From Marinomonas ushuaiensis DSM 15871 (GTDB lineage: Bacteria > Pseudomonadota > Gammaproteobacteria > Pseudomonadales > Marinomonadaceae): 64,000 bases of DNA. A program made the translations under genes and the position numbers. The notes below the pieces were generated by a model. That model saw only the letters and a program-made list of their open reading frames with translations. It was not told where the DNA came from and did not search any database. The DNA is taken from the NCBI RefSeq assembly GCF_000521805.1, contig NZ_JAMB01000003.1, positions 186,001-250,000 on the forward strand, given 5' to 3'. How positions within the stretch are numbered: position 1 is the stretch's first letter; every line of letters begins with the position of its first letter. Positions 26,721-35,008 of this stretch are shown here, one piece after another.

Positions 26721-27533
26721 GCGATTACGTACAACTTTAATTACTCTAAAATCATACGGAAGTATATTCCGTACTGCTGGAATTGTAGCGATCTGACTCC
26801 CGTGTAACTTATCAGAAGTTTTAACTTCAATAAACAAGACAACATCATTCTTTACCAAGGTAAGATCAGGCCATCCATTTCTGTAAGAATAAGGGTCTGT
26901 AGCAATCAATTTTGCTAGTGATATTAACACCCTAGTGTCCACTGTACGAAACATTGCCAAACCGAATTCAAGTGATAAATCTGAATATGCACTAGCTATA
27001 AATGGTTTTGAGATTATCTCTTGAAAATTATCTATAAATCGGCTTTCAGTCACACTTTCTATTGACGAAATTATGTCATCAGTTTTATTTTCTAGAATAA
27101 TAAACTGTGCCTCTAGATACCTTGTACAGGCATCAGACCTACTTTGAAAAGTATTATGTTCAGCAAGTTTATCTAACATTAATGCCTTTAATATAGTTAA
27201 TATACCGATCCCTTCTAGACATGAACCAATATAACCAAGTGATTTAAATTTTTCTAATAAAGCAGGTTCAGGTTTTCCAGTATAAGATAAATCAATAACC
27301 TCTAAATCAAGAGACATTTCTGAACATTGTTTTTTTAAGGGCATTTTAGAAATCGCATAATTTTTTCCAATTTCATTCAAACAATTATTATCATTTAATA
27401 AATGACGTTCTTTTAATGCCTTTAGAGTAGATTTATTAATACATGATTCTGATGACTTATCATATAATTCTAGAATCGAGTTATTCATTTGCTTCGTAAG
27501 TTTTTTCAAGAATACCTCATCTATCGGTAGCAT
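26715..27533 (-). CDS. VRR-NUC-like PD-(D/E)xK nuclease (cassette gene)
   Basis: A 272-residue protein. The C-terminal third carries NGWPDLTLVKND (about residues 216-227) followed by FIEVKTSDKLHGSQ (about residues 232-245). This is the G-x-PDL...EVK...D-x-L-x-x-Q pattern of VRR-NUC nucleases (PD-(D/E)xK superfamily, as in FAN1 and phage-type nucleases). The N-terminal 200 residues are mainly helical and not recognised; they may be a target-recognition or partner domain. An integron cassette location and nuclease fold suggest a phage-defence or DNA-processing role, which is inference. The ATG at 27531-27533 overlaps attC site 4; a TTG at 27507-27509 preceded by GATGAGG is an alternative start. 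Confidence 0.78.
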   Translation of the reverse strand: MLPIDEVFLKKLTKQMNNSILELYDKSSESCINKSTLKALKERHLLNDNNCLNEIGKNYAISKMPLKKQCSEMSLDLEVIDLSYTGKPEPALLEKFKSLGYIGSCLEGIGILTILKALMLDKLAEHNTFQSRSDACTRYLEAQFIILENKTDDIISSIESVTESRFIDNFQEIISKPFIASAYSDLSLEFGLAMFRTVDTRVLISLAKLIATDPYSYRNGWPDLTLVKNDVVLFIEVKTSDKLHGSQIATIPAVRNILPYDFRVIKVVRNRI

Positions 27534-27589
27534 ATAACGCCCAATTAACAGGCAACTGTTTTTTGTCCTTGTTTAATTTCTTGTTAGGT
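27532..27589 (-). repeat. attC site 4
   Basis: A 58-bp site. On the minus strand ACCTAAC (27583-27589) exactly fits RYYYAAC and contains the TAA stop of the GIY-YIG gene. GGGCGTTATAT (ending 27532) is the right box. Inner arms AATTAAACAAGG and CCTGTTAATT pair with bulged bases. Confidence 0.83.
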
Positions 27590-28471
27590 TTTACTTACCA
27601 ACCGCTCTTCGATTACCTTTAAATACTCACCTTCGGGTGTTTTCCAACTTTGTGGTCCACTGCGACTATTGCCTGCAACTAATGCAGCTGCATATGAAGA
27701 TGAGCTCATAAGTTTATCTTTAACCAACAAATAAAAAGTACCTTTGTCTTCTAAAAGACCATCTGAGATCATTTGCTCTTTAATGAGTAAATTCTTTCCG
27801 GGCATACTAGGTGAAGATTTATGTGCTATTTGCGAGCCTTGTAAAAGTAAAAAACCGTCATCGGTAACTCTGCCTTGCGCAGTTACTTTATTAACTTTAA
27901 AGCTAAATTCATAATTTATTAGTGAGTCTTCTTTTGGCTCTACAATAGCTTGAGTAACTACAGAAGAAACAGACTCTAAAATTCTGTGACTTAAGCTACC
28001 TAGAACAATACGAATATTATCGACAAATTCTTCCATCGCTGCAGCGTCAGCGCGAGGAAGACTAGACTTCGTTGGTGTATTACTATTTTCTAATTCATAC
28101 CTATCGGCTGACTTACTGATTTCTACGAGCCTTGCCTCTAGATATTTAATATGGCCTTTGGTTAAGTTTTCATCTTTACTTGTAAAGATTATTACCTCAT
28201 TCCAAAATTCTTTTTTGCGATCATGATCTGCCAGTCGTTTAAATACGTCTTCAGATTCACCAATGTATGCAACGTTGTTATCACCCGCAGAATTCTCAAA
28301 TAGAAAATATACGCCAGGTCGTTTTGATTCTTCCCATTTCCCTAATTCCGAAAATCGGCTTCGAGGACAAGCTAAAGCTTGACCAGACCAGTTAGCTATT
28401 TCAACATGACGTAATCCAGTCGGACTGCCATCAGCTAAAAATATTCTTATACTTCGACCAAACTTAGACAT
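27584..28471 (-). CDS. GIY-YIG nuclease with C-terminal DUF4357 domain (cassette gene)
   Basis: A 295-residue protein. Residues about 50-135 are a GIY-YIG nuclease domain with GVYFLF in place of GIY and AYIGESEDVFKRLADH, giving the YIG strand and the catalytic Arg; KYLEARL probably holds the catalytic Glu. Residues about 190-285 match DUF4357 (SSSSYAAALVAGNSRSGPQSW). Proteins of this domain pair are often found near restriction systems, but their role is not established. The start is 21 bp from attC site 5, and the TAA stop lies within attC site 4, so this is a complete cassette. Confidence 0.85.
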   Translation of the reverse strand: MSKFGRSIRIFLADGSPTGLRHVEIANWSGQALACPRSRFSELGKWEESKRPGVYFLFENSAGDNNVAYIGESEDVFKRLADHDRKKEFWNEVIIFTSKDENLTKGHIKYLEARLVEISKSADRYELENSNTPTKSSLPRADAAAMEEFVDNIRIVLGSLSHRILESVSSVVTQAIVEPKEDSLINYEFSFKVNKVTAQGRVTDDGFLLLQGSQIAHKSSPSMPGKNLLIKEQMISDGLLEDKGTFYLLVKDKLMSSSSYAAALVAGNSRSGPQSWKTPEGEYLKVIEERLVSKT

Positions 28472-28492
28472 ATTCTCGAAACTTCCTGTAAA

Positions 28493-28630
28493 ACCTAACA
28501 GTTTAATAGTGCGCTTGCTCGTTTACACATTTTAAAAAACTCTAAATAATTCCATAAATTACTGAATTATACGTATTTTTAAAGTTATTCATAAAATCCA
28601 AAACTGAATAAACGAGCGTGCGCGTTATCA
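28493..28630 (-). repeat. attC site 5 (start of cassette cluster)
   Basis: About 138 bp. The right box GTTAGGT (28493-28499, minus strand) is an exact GTTRRRY. The left box is TGATAAC (28624-28630). The arms GCGCACGCTCGTTTA and TAAACGAGCAAGCGCAC pair strongly, with a long AT-rich apical part between them. No gene ends at its left box, so the cassette that owned it has lost its coding part or was non-coding. A similar GATAACGCGC copy occurs at about 28654-28663. Confidence 0.75.
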
Positions 28631-28832
28631 CTTATTCCTACATTAAAAGCCAGCGCGTTATCTCAATGCTGGAAACTCTTATACATTGATACTAAAAGAC
28701 TTTTTATTTATCTACCAGTATAAACACGCAAAACAATGATTATTTTTTAGACAAAACAAGCAAAAACTGGGAGCCAAAGAAATAGACTGTGTATTTACAT
28801 CGTATTTTTTATTTACCAACAAGGAGTATGTG

Positions 28833-28898
28833 ATGTCTGTTTTGCTCGCTTTTCATAAAACAATTGCCGGATTACGCCTCGTACCTCGTCTAGTCTGA
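28833..28898 (+). other. Short orphan reading frame with strong ribosome site
   Basis: AAGGAG stands 7 nt before an ATG opening a 21-codon frame (MSVLLAFHKTIAGLRLVPRLV) that stops inside the left arm of the adjacent palindrome. The last codons are therefore repeat sequence. It looks like the start of a gene cut off when the palindromic element or cassette cluster arrived, or a leader peptide. Between attC site 5 and this point (28631-28832) I see no gene. Confidence 0.3.
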
Positions 28899-28956
28899 CC
28901 TACGATTTGGTGATGTGGTGTATTGTAGGTTTGACTAGGGAGGCACGACCGTAATC
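28870..28956. repeat. Palindromic intergenic element (about 33-bp arms)
   Basis: The right arm, opening GTAGGTTTGACTAGGGAGG at 28925-28956, is an imperfect inverted copy of 28870-28903; the reverse complement of the left arm reads GTAGGTCAGACTAGACGAGG at its opening. About 21 bp separate the arms. It resembles the repetitive extragenic palindrome or MITE-like elements found in many copies in marine gammaproteobacteria, but the copy number in this genome cannot be seen. Confidence 0.65.
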
Positions 28957-28978
28957 AAACACTGTGGGCGGTGGTTTT

Positions 28979-29037
28979 GTAAGTCGTGATTTATCGCGAC
29001 TGGTGGCTTTTCTTGTCGGTCTAAAGGCGCGACTTAC
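28979..29037. repeat. Second palindromic element
   Basis: GTAAGTCG (28979-28986) and CGACTTAC (29030-29037) are perfect inverted ends. Inside, GTCGTGATTTATCGCGAC forms a further small hairpin. It directly follows the larger palindrome and may be part of the same compound repeat. Confidence 0.55.
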
Positions 29038-29048
29038 ATCGAATACAA

Positions 29049-29072
29049 AAAAAGGACGCCTAAGCGTCCTTA
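29049..29072 (-). terminator. Intrinsic terminator of the 2OG-Fe(II) oxygenase gene
   Basis: On the minus strand AAGGACGC-TTAG-GCGTCCTT is followed by a run of seven T residues, 21 bp after the stop codon. Confidence 0.88.
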
Positions 29073-29093
29073 AATAACCTATAACTAAATACT

Positions 29094-30044
29094 CTACTCG
29101 CTGGCGCGGTAAGAGTAAGTGGCGTTTAGTCGATATTGAATCCATTCTCCGCCGAGTATTGGTTCATACTTGGCTGGGTTTTCTGGAGTAGCGCAGCTTG
29201 GTACGCATTCCACTTTGGTTTCGTAGTCAGGTTCTACGAAGAATGGGAAGGAGTAACGATGTACATCTGTGGTTGAGGCTCGAACTCGATGGGCGGTAGA
29301 AACGTATTCGTCGTTCGTCCAATGCTGCATTAGGTCACCGATGTTGACGACGATGGCGTTTTCAATTGGTGTGGCATCAACCCATTCGTTGTCACGATTT
29401 TTAACTTGTAAACCACCGATTTGATCTTGCAGTAATAAGGTGACACAACCGTAGTCTGTGTGCGCGCCGGCGCCGTTATCATGTTCTGCATTGGGACGAG
29501 GTGGATAATGGATCATACGTAATACGGTCACATGGTTGGTAAAACCACTGGTGAAGAAGTTATCTTCTAGCGATAAAGCTTGCGCCATGGCCGTCATCAG
29601 TTTTTGCGCAACCGAAAAGGCTTCCACGTAATATTCTTGCAGCACTTCAACAGTCGTTGGGTCTGTTGGGTTTTGGTTTGGCCCATACATTTTTGGGTAT
29701 TTCGCCGCCAGTGGATGATCTGCTGGAAAATCGAGTGCCATATCGAATGTTTCTTTCCAGTCTGCATGACCGTTTTCATCCAGTTGTTCTTCGCCAATGT
29801 TTCCGTAACCTCTGTGGTTAATGCTGTTTCGAATGTCGATAGCATCTTTCACGTCTTGTGGCTGAGCAAAAAAACGTTTTGCTTCTCGCATTAAGGCATT
29901 CATTAAAGGCACTGGAATACTGGTGTTTACAAGATAAAAGAACCCAATTTCACGACACGCGGTGTCTAATGTTTTGATTTCTTGTTGGCGAATTGAATCG
30001 CTTTCGTGGGTTAATTTTGCAAAATCTATTAAAGGAATAGACAC
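29094..30044 (-). CDS. Isopenicillin N synthase-like 2OG-Fe(II) oxygenase
   Basis: A 316-residue non-haem iron oxygenase of the isopenicillin N synthase / flavonol synthase type. The N-terminal DIOX_N part starts IPLIDFAKL. The iron ligands are His and Asp in AHTDYGCVTLLLQ (about residues 193-205) and the distal His in STAHRVRAST (about residue 254), with the 2-oxoglutarate-binding RYSFPFF following. These bacterial proteins oxidise small molecules of mostly unknown identity. Transcribed last after the helicase gene (21-bp gap). Confidence 0.9.
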   Translation of the reverse strand: MSIPLIDFAKLTHESDSIRQQEIKTLDTACREIGFFYLVNTSIPVPLMNALMREAKRFFAQPQDVKDAIDIRNSINHRGYGNIGEEQLDENGHADWKETFDMALDFPADHPLAAKYPKMYGPNQNPTDPTTVEVLQEYYVEAFSVAQKLMTAMAQALSLEDNFFTSGFTNHVTVLRMIHYPPRPNAEHDNGAGAHTDYGCVTLLLQDQIGGLQVKNRDNEWVDATPIENAIVVNIGDLMQHWTNDEYVSTAHRVRASTTDVHRYSFPFFVEPDYETKVECVPSCATPENPAKYEPILGGEWIQYRLNATYSYRASE

Positions 30045-30065
30045 TTTTTTCTCTCCTGATTGAGT

Positions 30066-32417
30066 TTATGTTCGTGAAGAAAGTTTCACTAATCGCGTGT
30101 GTTTTGGATTAAAACGCTTTAACCCGATTTCACAAAAATCAACAAAGATCATTTGCTTGCTACCTTGCTCTTGCCGTACAACAACACCTTGGCCGTATTG
30201 ATCATGGCGCACTTTATCACCTGGTTTTAGTTGGTTGGTATTTTCTACTTTCTGTTTAAAAACCAGTTTAGGTGACGATGCTGTTGCTGCTAAATAACGC
30301 TGAAAAACAGCGCCTTTAGCCGTATTAATAGACGTTACTTGGACGTCTGTATTAGTTTGTTTTTTAAGGCTCCAAGCCTCACAAATTCGACTGACCGTAT
30401 AAGGCTGTGCTTCAAAAACAAATCGAGAGAGTGATAAACTTTTTAATCCTTTACTGGGAATGTCGCCTTGTTTCAAATAGGTATATTCGTCGGCTGTTGG
30501 TGTTTCCAACAAAACGAGTTTCTTTTTCGCTCTAGTAATCGCCACATAAAACAAACGTCGCTCTGAGGCTAAATCACTGGCGGCTTGTTTATCAATCGCA
30601 CTGAGGTCCTCATCGTAATAAGGGAATCGCCCTTCTTGTAAGCCAGTTAATAAGACCTGATCAAACTCCAACCCTTTTGACTTATGTATCGTCATTAAAT
30701 GCACCCCATGGCTGACATCCGTTTGACGCTCATTCAGTTTAGCAAGTTGCTCTAGAATCGATTGAGCATCGCCACCAACACCACGAACATACGCCATAAA
30801 AGCATCACAGGTGGCAATTTTCTCTTGGGTTTGTATGTCTTTATTACTGGTGCTTTCGAAGTAACGGTAAATCCCTAATTTTTCTAATGTGTGCGCTAAC
30901 CCTTGTGCGGGATCGTTTCGATAAATACCTAAACTGCGTAACCAATCGGCACGTTCGTATAATTTTTTCGCTCGCCAACCATCGGACGAATCCGCCAAGG
31001 TTTCAATGATCTGTGGCAATAAATGTGGTGATTGCTTAGCCTGTTGAATAAGCGTTTTACGTTGAGATAACGAACCACCAAGGCTGGGAATCATCAATAA
31101 ATATTCGATGTCATCAGGGTGAAAAAACGCCTTGGCATTTTCTAAGCCGTTTGCCATCACTGCCAAATAGGCCATCAACATACGAATCTGTCGGTTTTCC
31201 AATAAAGGCGAATCACCGTGTAACTGATACGGCACACCTTTGTGCATTAACGCCAATTGTACTGGTACCATATCACTGTACAAACGCACTAAAACGGCAG
31301 TGTCATTGAGTGCGCGCCCTTCATCAACCCAGGCCTTTAATTCGCCTAATAACGCCTTGCCTGTCTTTGGCGCTCGTGCAAAAGAAACACGTGTTTGCTC
31401 TCCTGCACCAATCACTAACGCATCTGGATCATTTTCACTGATCACGCTCGATGCCATTAATCCAACCGAGTGACCAAATCGAAAGCTCATGCTTAATGGA
31501 TAAGTAGTGACTTGCTCAAAATCCTCATCAAACTGTGTGGCCATGATTTCTGGGCTTGCGCCTCGCCATTCATAAATGCATTGTTGCACATCTCCGACAA
31601 TCATCCATTGACAATTCTCAGGGTAAAGGCATTTTAAAAGTTCATATTGGCAAGGATTAATGTCTTGAAACTCGTCAATCAGCAAATAGCGAAACTCAGG
31701 AACTAGACCTCGAATCTGCATCCGTTCTGGCTCTGCTAACGCACCAATCAAATCGTGAGGATCACTTAATAAGTCGGCGAAAAATCTAATGTTGTTACGC
31801 TTACGGAGTTTTTCTAGCTCGTCAAATAACGCAGGAAAAAACTGTCTTTCTTTTGACCATCCAAGAGCATCAAAAACAACGTTCGCTGGTTGATCAGATG
31901 CTTTCACTTGGTCGATAAAAAGTAACACGTCTTCGAGCCAATCTTTTTCATCTTGCAGTGCGATTTTTTCGCCTTTGCGCACTAAGCGCTGCAAGGCTTC
32001 GCGTAGCATTTTTACTAAGCTGAAATCATCCGTAATCAATTTCGCAGGCGCTAGCCAGCCCTGCTGCTCTAATCGTCTACAAAACTTCATTCCAAACGCA
32101 TGAAAAGTCATCACGCTGGGGGAACGAAAATGCCCTTTTGCTTTTAGCTGCTTACTTAAACGCTCGGTAAATTCTTCCTGTGCGCTTTTATTGAACATGA
32201 AGACGCCAATATGAGAAGGATCAACACCTTGCGCCAATAAATGCTCAATTCGTGAAATCAATGTCGTCGTTTTACCCGCACCTGCCACAGCAATGACTTT
32301 GGCAGGTGTAACAAGGTCATGATTAACAACATGAGCTTGCTCATTGGTTAGCAGAGCCTGCTGTTTCTTTCCATCAGGCTCTGCGTGAGTATGTATTTCA
32401 TCGTGGGGTTGTATCAA
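30066..32417 (-). CDS. UvrD/Rep-family DNA helicase
   Basis: A 783-residue superfamily 1A helicase. Walker A is AGAGKTTTL (about residues 44-52), motif II LLIDEFQDIN (about residues 249-258), then GDVQQCIYEWRGA (motif III), and motifs V-VI around TIHKSKGLEFDQV and YVAITRAKKKL. The C-terminus (about 735-780) has the small basic fold LKPGDKVRHDQYGQGVV seen in PcrA/UvrD tails. It differs from canonical UvrD and Rep, so it is best called a UvrD-family helicase in DNA repair or recombination. It lies between the deacylase gene upstream (11-bp gap) and the oxygenase. Confidence 0.9.
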   Translation of the reverse strand: MIQPHDEIHTHAEPDGKKQQALLTNEQAHVVNHDLVTPAKVIAVAGAGKTTTLISRIEHLLAQGVDPSHIGVFMFNKSAQEEFTERLSKQLKAKGHFRSPSVMTFHAFGMKFCRRLEQQGWLAPAKLITDDFSLVKMLREALQRLVRKGEKIALQDEKDWLEDVLLFIDQVKASDQPANVVFDALGWSKERQFFPALFDELEKLRKRNNIRFFADLLSDPHDLIGALAEPERMQIRGLVPEFRYLLIDEFQDINPCQYELLKCLYPENCQWMIVGDVQQCIYEWRGASPEIMATQFDEDFEQVTTYPLSMSFRFGHSVGLMASSVISENDPDALVIGAGEQTRVSFARAPKTGKALLGELKAWVDEGRALNDTAVLVRLYSDMVPVQLALMHKGVPYQLHGDSPLLENRQIRMLMAYLAVMANGLENAKAFFHPDDIEYLLMIPSLGGSLSQRKTLIQQAKQSPHLLPQIIETLADSSDGWRAKKLYERADWLRSLGIYRNDPAQGLAHTLEKLGIYRYFESTSNKDIQTQEKIATCDAFMAYVRGVGGDAQSILEQLAKLNERQTDVSHGVHLMTIHKSKGLEFDQVLLTGLQEGRFPYYDEDLSAIDKQAASDLASERRLFYVAITRAKKKLVLLETPTADEYTYLKQGDIPSKGLKSLSLSRFVFEAQPYTVSRICEAWSLKKQTNTDVQVTSINTAKGAVFQRYLAATASSPKLVFKQKVENTNQLKPGDKVRHDQYGQGVVVRQEQGSKQMIFVDFCEIGLKRFNPKHTRLVKLSSRT

Positions 32418-32428
32418 AATAGTCGAGC

Positions 32429-33571
32429 CTAGTCTTCAAATAAGTGGCCACTTTCGCGAAAAGCAAGATGCTCTTTGCCTGCGATTTTAGCAATAGATTC
32501 ACCACACACGACTAAACGTCGCTGTACTCTGGCAAAAAATACACCATTAGTACGGGCAATTAAAGGATAACGGGATGTGTCGACATCATCGTCCATTAGG
32601 TTAACCACTTCGCCAATCAACTCACCAACTTCAACCTCTTCGCCTATGGCTTTGTGATAACAAACAATACCTGCGCAAGGTGCTTTTACTAAGTCCATGG
32701 CATCTAATGGAAAGTACTCAACTTGGCTGTCATCAATAACAGGTAAATCGCCACCTACTACACCACGCAGCACCAAGTAAGAAAATAAAGCATCTGCATC
32801 TTGTTGAGCGAACTCATTAGAAATGTCATTCTCGCCGCGCAGTTCAACAGTTAAAGAGCGGCTTCCCCAAGGAATGAGATTTGAGTATTGGCCTTTTAAA
32901 TCTCGCCACACACTGACATTGGTTTCATCAAAAGACGATGCGCCAGTTTCCACTTCAGACAAACCGACTCTAGCGCCAAGTAATGCTAATAAAGGCTTAA
33001 AATGCGACTCAAATTCTTGCGCCACATAAGCATGCATACTCGCCTCACCAGAACAGTGCAGGTCAATAACTTCATCCGCATCCATAGACAAGGCTAACAA
33101 GGTTTTTTTCATGCCTTGTAGTTCCGTTGTTTCCGGTAACAAAATTAATTCGTTTTGAATCGCTTTACGGATAAGCAATAAATTCTCGACGCTATCATCT
33201 GTGATATCGTCCTTAATTCGTTTCTCAACTTTCGCCCCTAATTGAGGCCAATTGCGATTGAAATTGCCGCCACCATCAGAAAAAGCAAAACGCCCCGGTA
33301 TGTAACCATGAAAGTTTTGTGCTAAACCAATAGGATTAGCAACAGGAACAATAATAATTTCCCCTTGGATCAGACCTGCGTCATCTGCTTTTTTGAGTAA
33401 TTTAATGAGCGTATTTAACACCAAAAAACCAGGCCATTCATCCGCATGAAGTCCTGCGTGAAAATACACTTTAGGGCGAGCACCAGCCTCACCAAAATGA
33501 TGAGCTTTTAAAATACGTTGAGTGCCTGGTGTCGCACTAGGCAATACATGAGAATAAATTTGATAAGACAT
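32429..33571 (-). CDS. Succinylglutamate desuccinylase/aspartoacylase family (M14-type) protein
   Basis: A 380-residue zinc carboxypeptidase-like deacylase. The zinc ligands are His and Glu in HAGLHADEWPG (about residues 38-48) and His in VIDLHCSGEASMH (about residue 174). VELRGENDIS is the likely catalytic-Glu region. The C-terminal part (about 290-370) looks like a biotinyl/lipoyl-like beta-barrel (APCAGIVCYHKAIGEEVEVGELIGEV), a combination common in this family. Substrate is unknown; it lies well away from any arginine catabolism genes. It is divergent from ynjB. Confidence 0.85.
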   Translation of the reverse strand: MSYQIYSHVLPSATPGTQRILKAHHFGEAGARPKVYFHAGLHADEWPGFLVLNTLIKLLKKADDAGLIQGEIIIVPVANPIGLAQNFHGYIPGRFAFSDGGGNFNRNWPQLGAKVEKRIKDDITDDSVENLLLIRKAIQNELILLPETTELQGMKKTLLALSMDADEVIDLHCSGEASMHAYVAQEFESHFKPLLALLGARVGLSEVETGASSFDETNVSVWRDLKGQYSNLIPWGSRSLTVELRGENDISNEFAQQDADALFSYLVLRGVVGGDLPVIDDSQVEYFPLDAMDLVKAPCAGIVCYHKAIGEEVEVGELIGEVVNLMDDDVDTSRYPLIARTNGVFFARVQRRLVVCGESIAKIAGKEHLAFRESGHLFED

Positions 33572-33733
33572 AACACCTCGGGTTTTGGGTTAAACTACTC
33601 GCCTTATTTGAGTGTGCGACATGGTACGCTAAATCTGAAAGTTAATAAAAACCTTCTCAGCAATAAAAGCTTTGTAATAATTGAACCTTATCAACGTCTA
33701 ATGTTCATAACTTAATATTTTTAGGAGAAACGA

Positions 33734-34933
33734 ATGAGAAAGTCGTTTGCAGCCGTCTCTATCACAGCCGCATTAGCGCTAGCCAGTTTACCCGCTCAAG
33801 CTTCTTGGCAAGACACTTTAGAAGAAGCCAAAGGCCAAACTGTTTACTTCAATGCATGGGGTGGCGCTGACAATATTAACGACTACATTCAATGGGCTGC
33901 AGATCGCATCAAAGACGAATACGACGTCACCCTTAAACAAGTTAAACTGACCGATACATCTGACGCGGTAAACCGTGTTCTTGCAGAAAAAGCCGCAGGC
34001 AAAAACAATAATGGCTCAATCGATTTAATTTGGCTTAACGGTGAAAACTTCCGAGCAATGAAAGACAACCAATTATTGTCTAAACCTTTCAGCCAATCTT
34101 TACCAAATTACATAAAGTACATTGATGAAAGTGCTCGTCAGAGCTTAACACTTGATTTTGGTACACCTGTCGAAGGCATGGAATCCCCTTGGGGCATGGC
34201 ACAGGTCATTTTCATGCATGATACGGAAACGCTTCAAAATCCACCTAAGTCCATGCAAGCACTATTAACTTACGCACAAGCCAATCCTGGGCGGATTACT
34301 TATCCTGAGCCACCACAATTCCTCAGCTCTACCTTTTTGAAACAAGCTTTATACGAATTAACAGCGCACCGCAAAGCACTCTCTCAACCTGTAGACAGTG
34401 TCGACTTTGATACAATAACGACACCTTTGTGGGGATATCTTGATCAGCTCCATCAAGTCGCATGGCGTAACGGCCAAAACTTCCCTTCTAGTTCAGAAGA
34501 AATGATGCGTCTATTAGATGATCAAGAAATTGACGTGGCACTTAGCTTTGATATTTCCGCGGCGTCTGTTCAAATTGATAAAGGCAATCTACCTGACACA
34601 GTTCGCTCTTATGTATTTGATCAAGGCACAATTGGCAACACACACTTCCTGGCCATACCTTATAACAGTGGTGCTAATGCTGGTGCACAAGTTGTAGCAA
34701 ACTTTATGCTTTCTCCTGAAGCTCAAGTTCGTAAGCAAGAGCCAACCGTTTGGGGCGATTTAAGTGTGCTGTCTTATGACAAACTATCAGAAAATGAGCA
34801 AGCTCAGTTTGATGATTTACCACGCGGCATTGCAACATTGAGCATTGAAGAACTTGGAAAAACATTGCCTGAACCACACAGTAGCTGGGTTGATGCATTG
34901 GAAACAGAATGGCGTCAGCGTTACGCACAATAG
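33734..34933 (+). CDS. ynjB: ABC transporter substrate-binding protein, YnjB-like
   Basis: A 399-residue periplasmic binding protein with a signal peptide (MRKSFAAVSITAALALASLPAQA, cleavage near residue 23). The FNAWGGADNINDYIQW and WLNGENFRAMK stretches match the YnjB family. It is the first gene of a ynjBCD cluster with permease and ATPase genes. Substrate is not proven even in E. coli. The gene has a good AGGAGAA ribosome site. No TPP riboswitch core was seen upstream. Confidence 0.87.
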   Translation: MRKSFAAVSITAALALASLPAQASWQDTLEEAKGQTVYFNAWGGADNINDYIQWAADRIKDEYDVTLKQVKLTDTSDAVNRVLAEKAAGKNNNGSIDLIWLNGENFRAMKDNQLLSKPFSQSLPNYIKYIDESARQSLTLDFGTPVEGMESPWGMAQVIFMHDTETLQNPPKSMQALLTYAQANPGRITYPEPPQFLSSTFLKQALYELTAHRKALSQPVDSVDFDTITTPLWGYLDQLHQVAWRNGQNFPSSSEEMMRLLDDQEIDVALSFDISAASVQIDKGNLPDTVRSYVFDQGTIGNTHFLAIPYNSGANAGAQVVANFMLSPEAQVRKQEPTVWGDLSVLSYDKLSENEQAQFDDLPRGIATLSIEELGKTLPEPHSSWVDALETEWRQRYAQ

Positions 34934-35008
34934 TGATGCGAACCCTATCTGTTCCTATATAAATACTAATTTACCAAACAACTATTTACTAATCAGTTAA
35001 GAAGTAAG

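Noticed and set aside
28493-28630. attC site 5 as a possible attI
   Set aside because: attI sites do not form long hairpins; this one has strong paired arms, so attC is the better reading.
25500-29100. intI integrase gene or attI site near the cassettes
   Set aside because: Both strands were read; no tyrosine recombinase frame is present. The cluster is therefore described as lacking an integrase.
33572-33733. TPP riboswitch before ynjB
   Set aside because: The conserved CTGAGA and ACCTGA cores are not present, only a loose resemblance.
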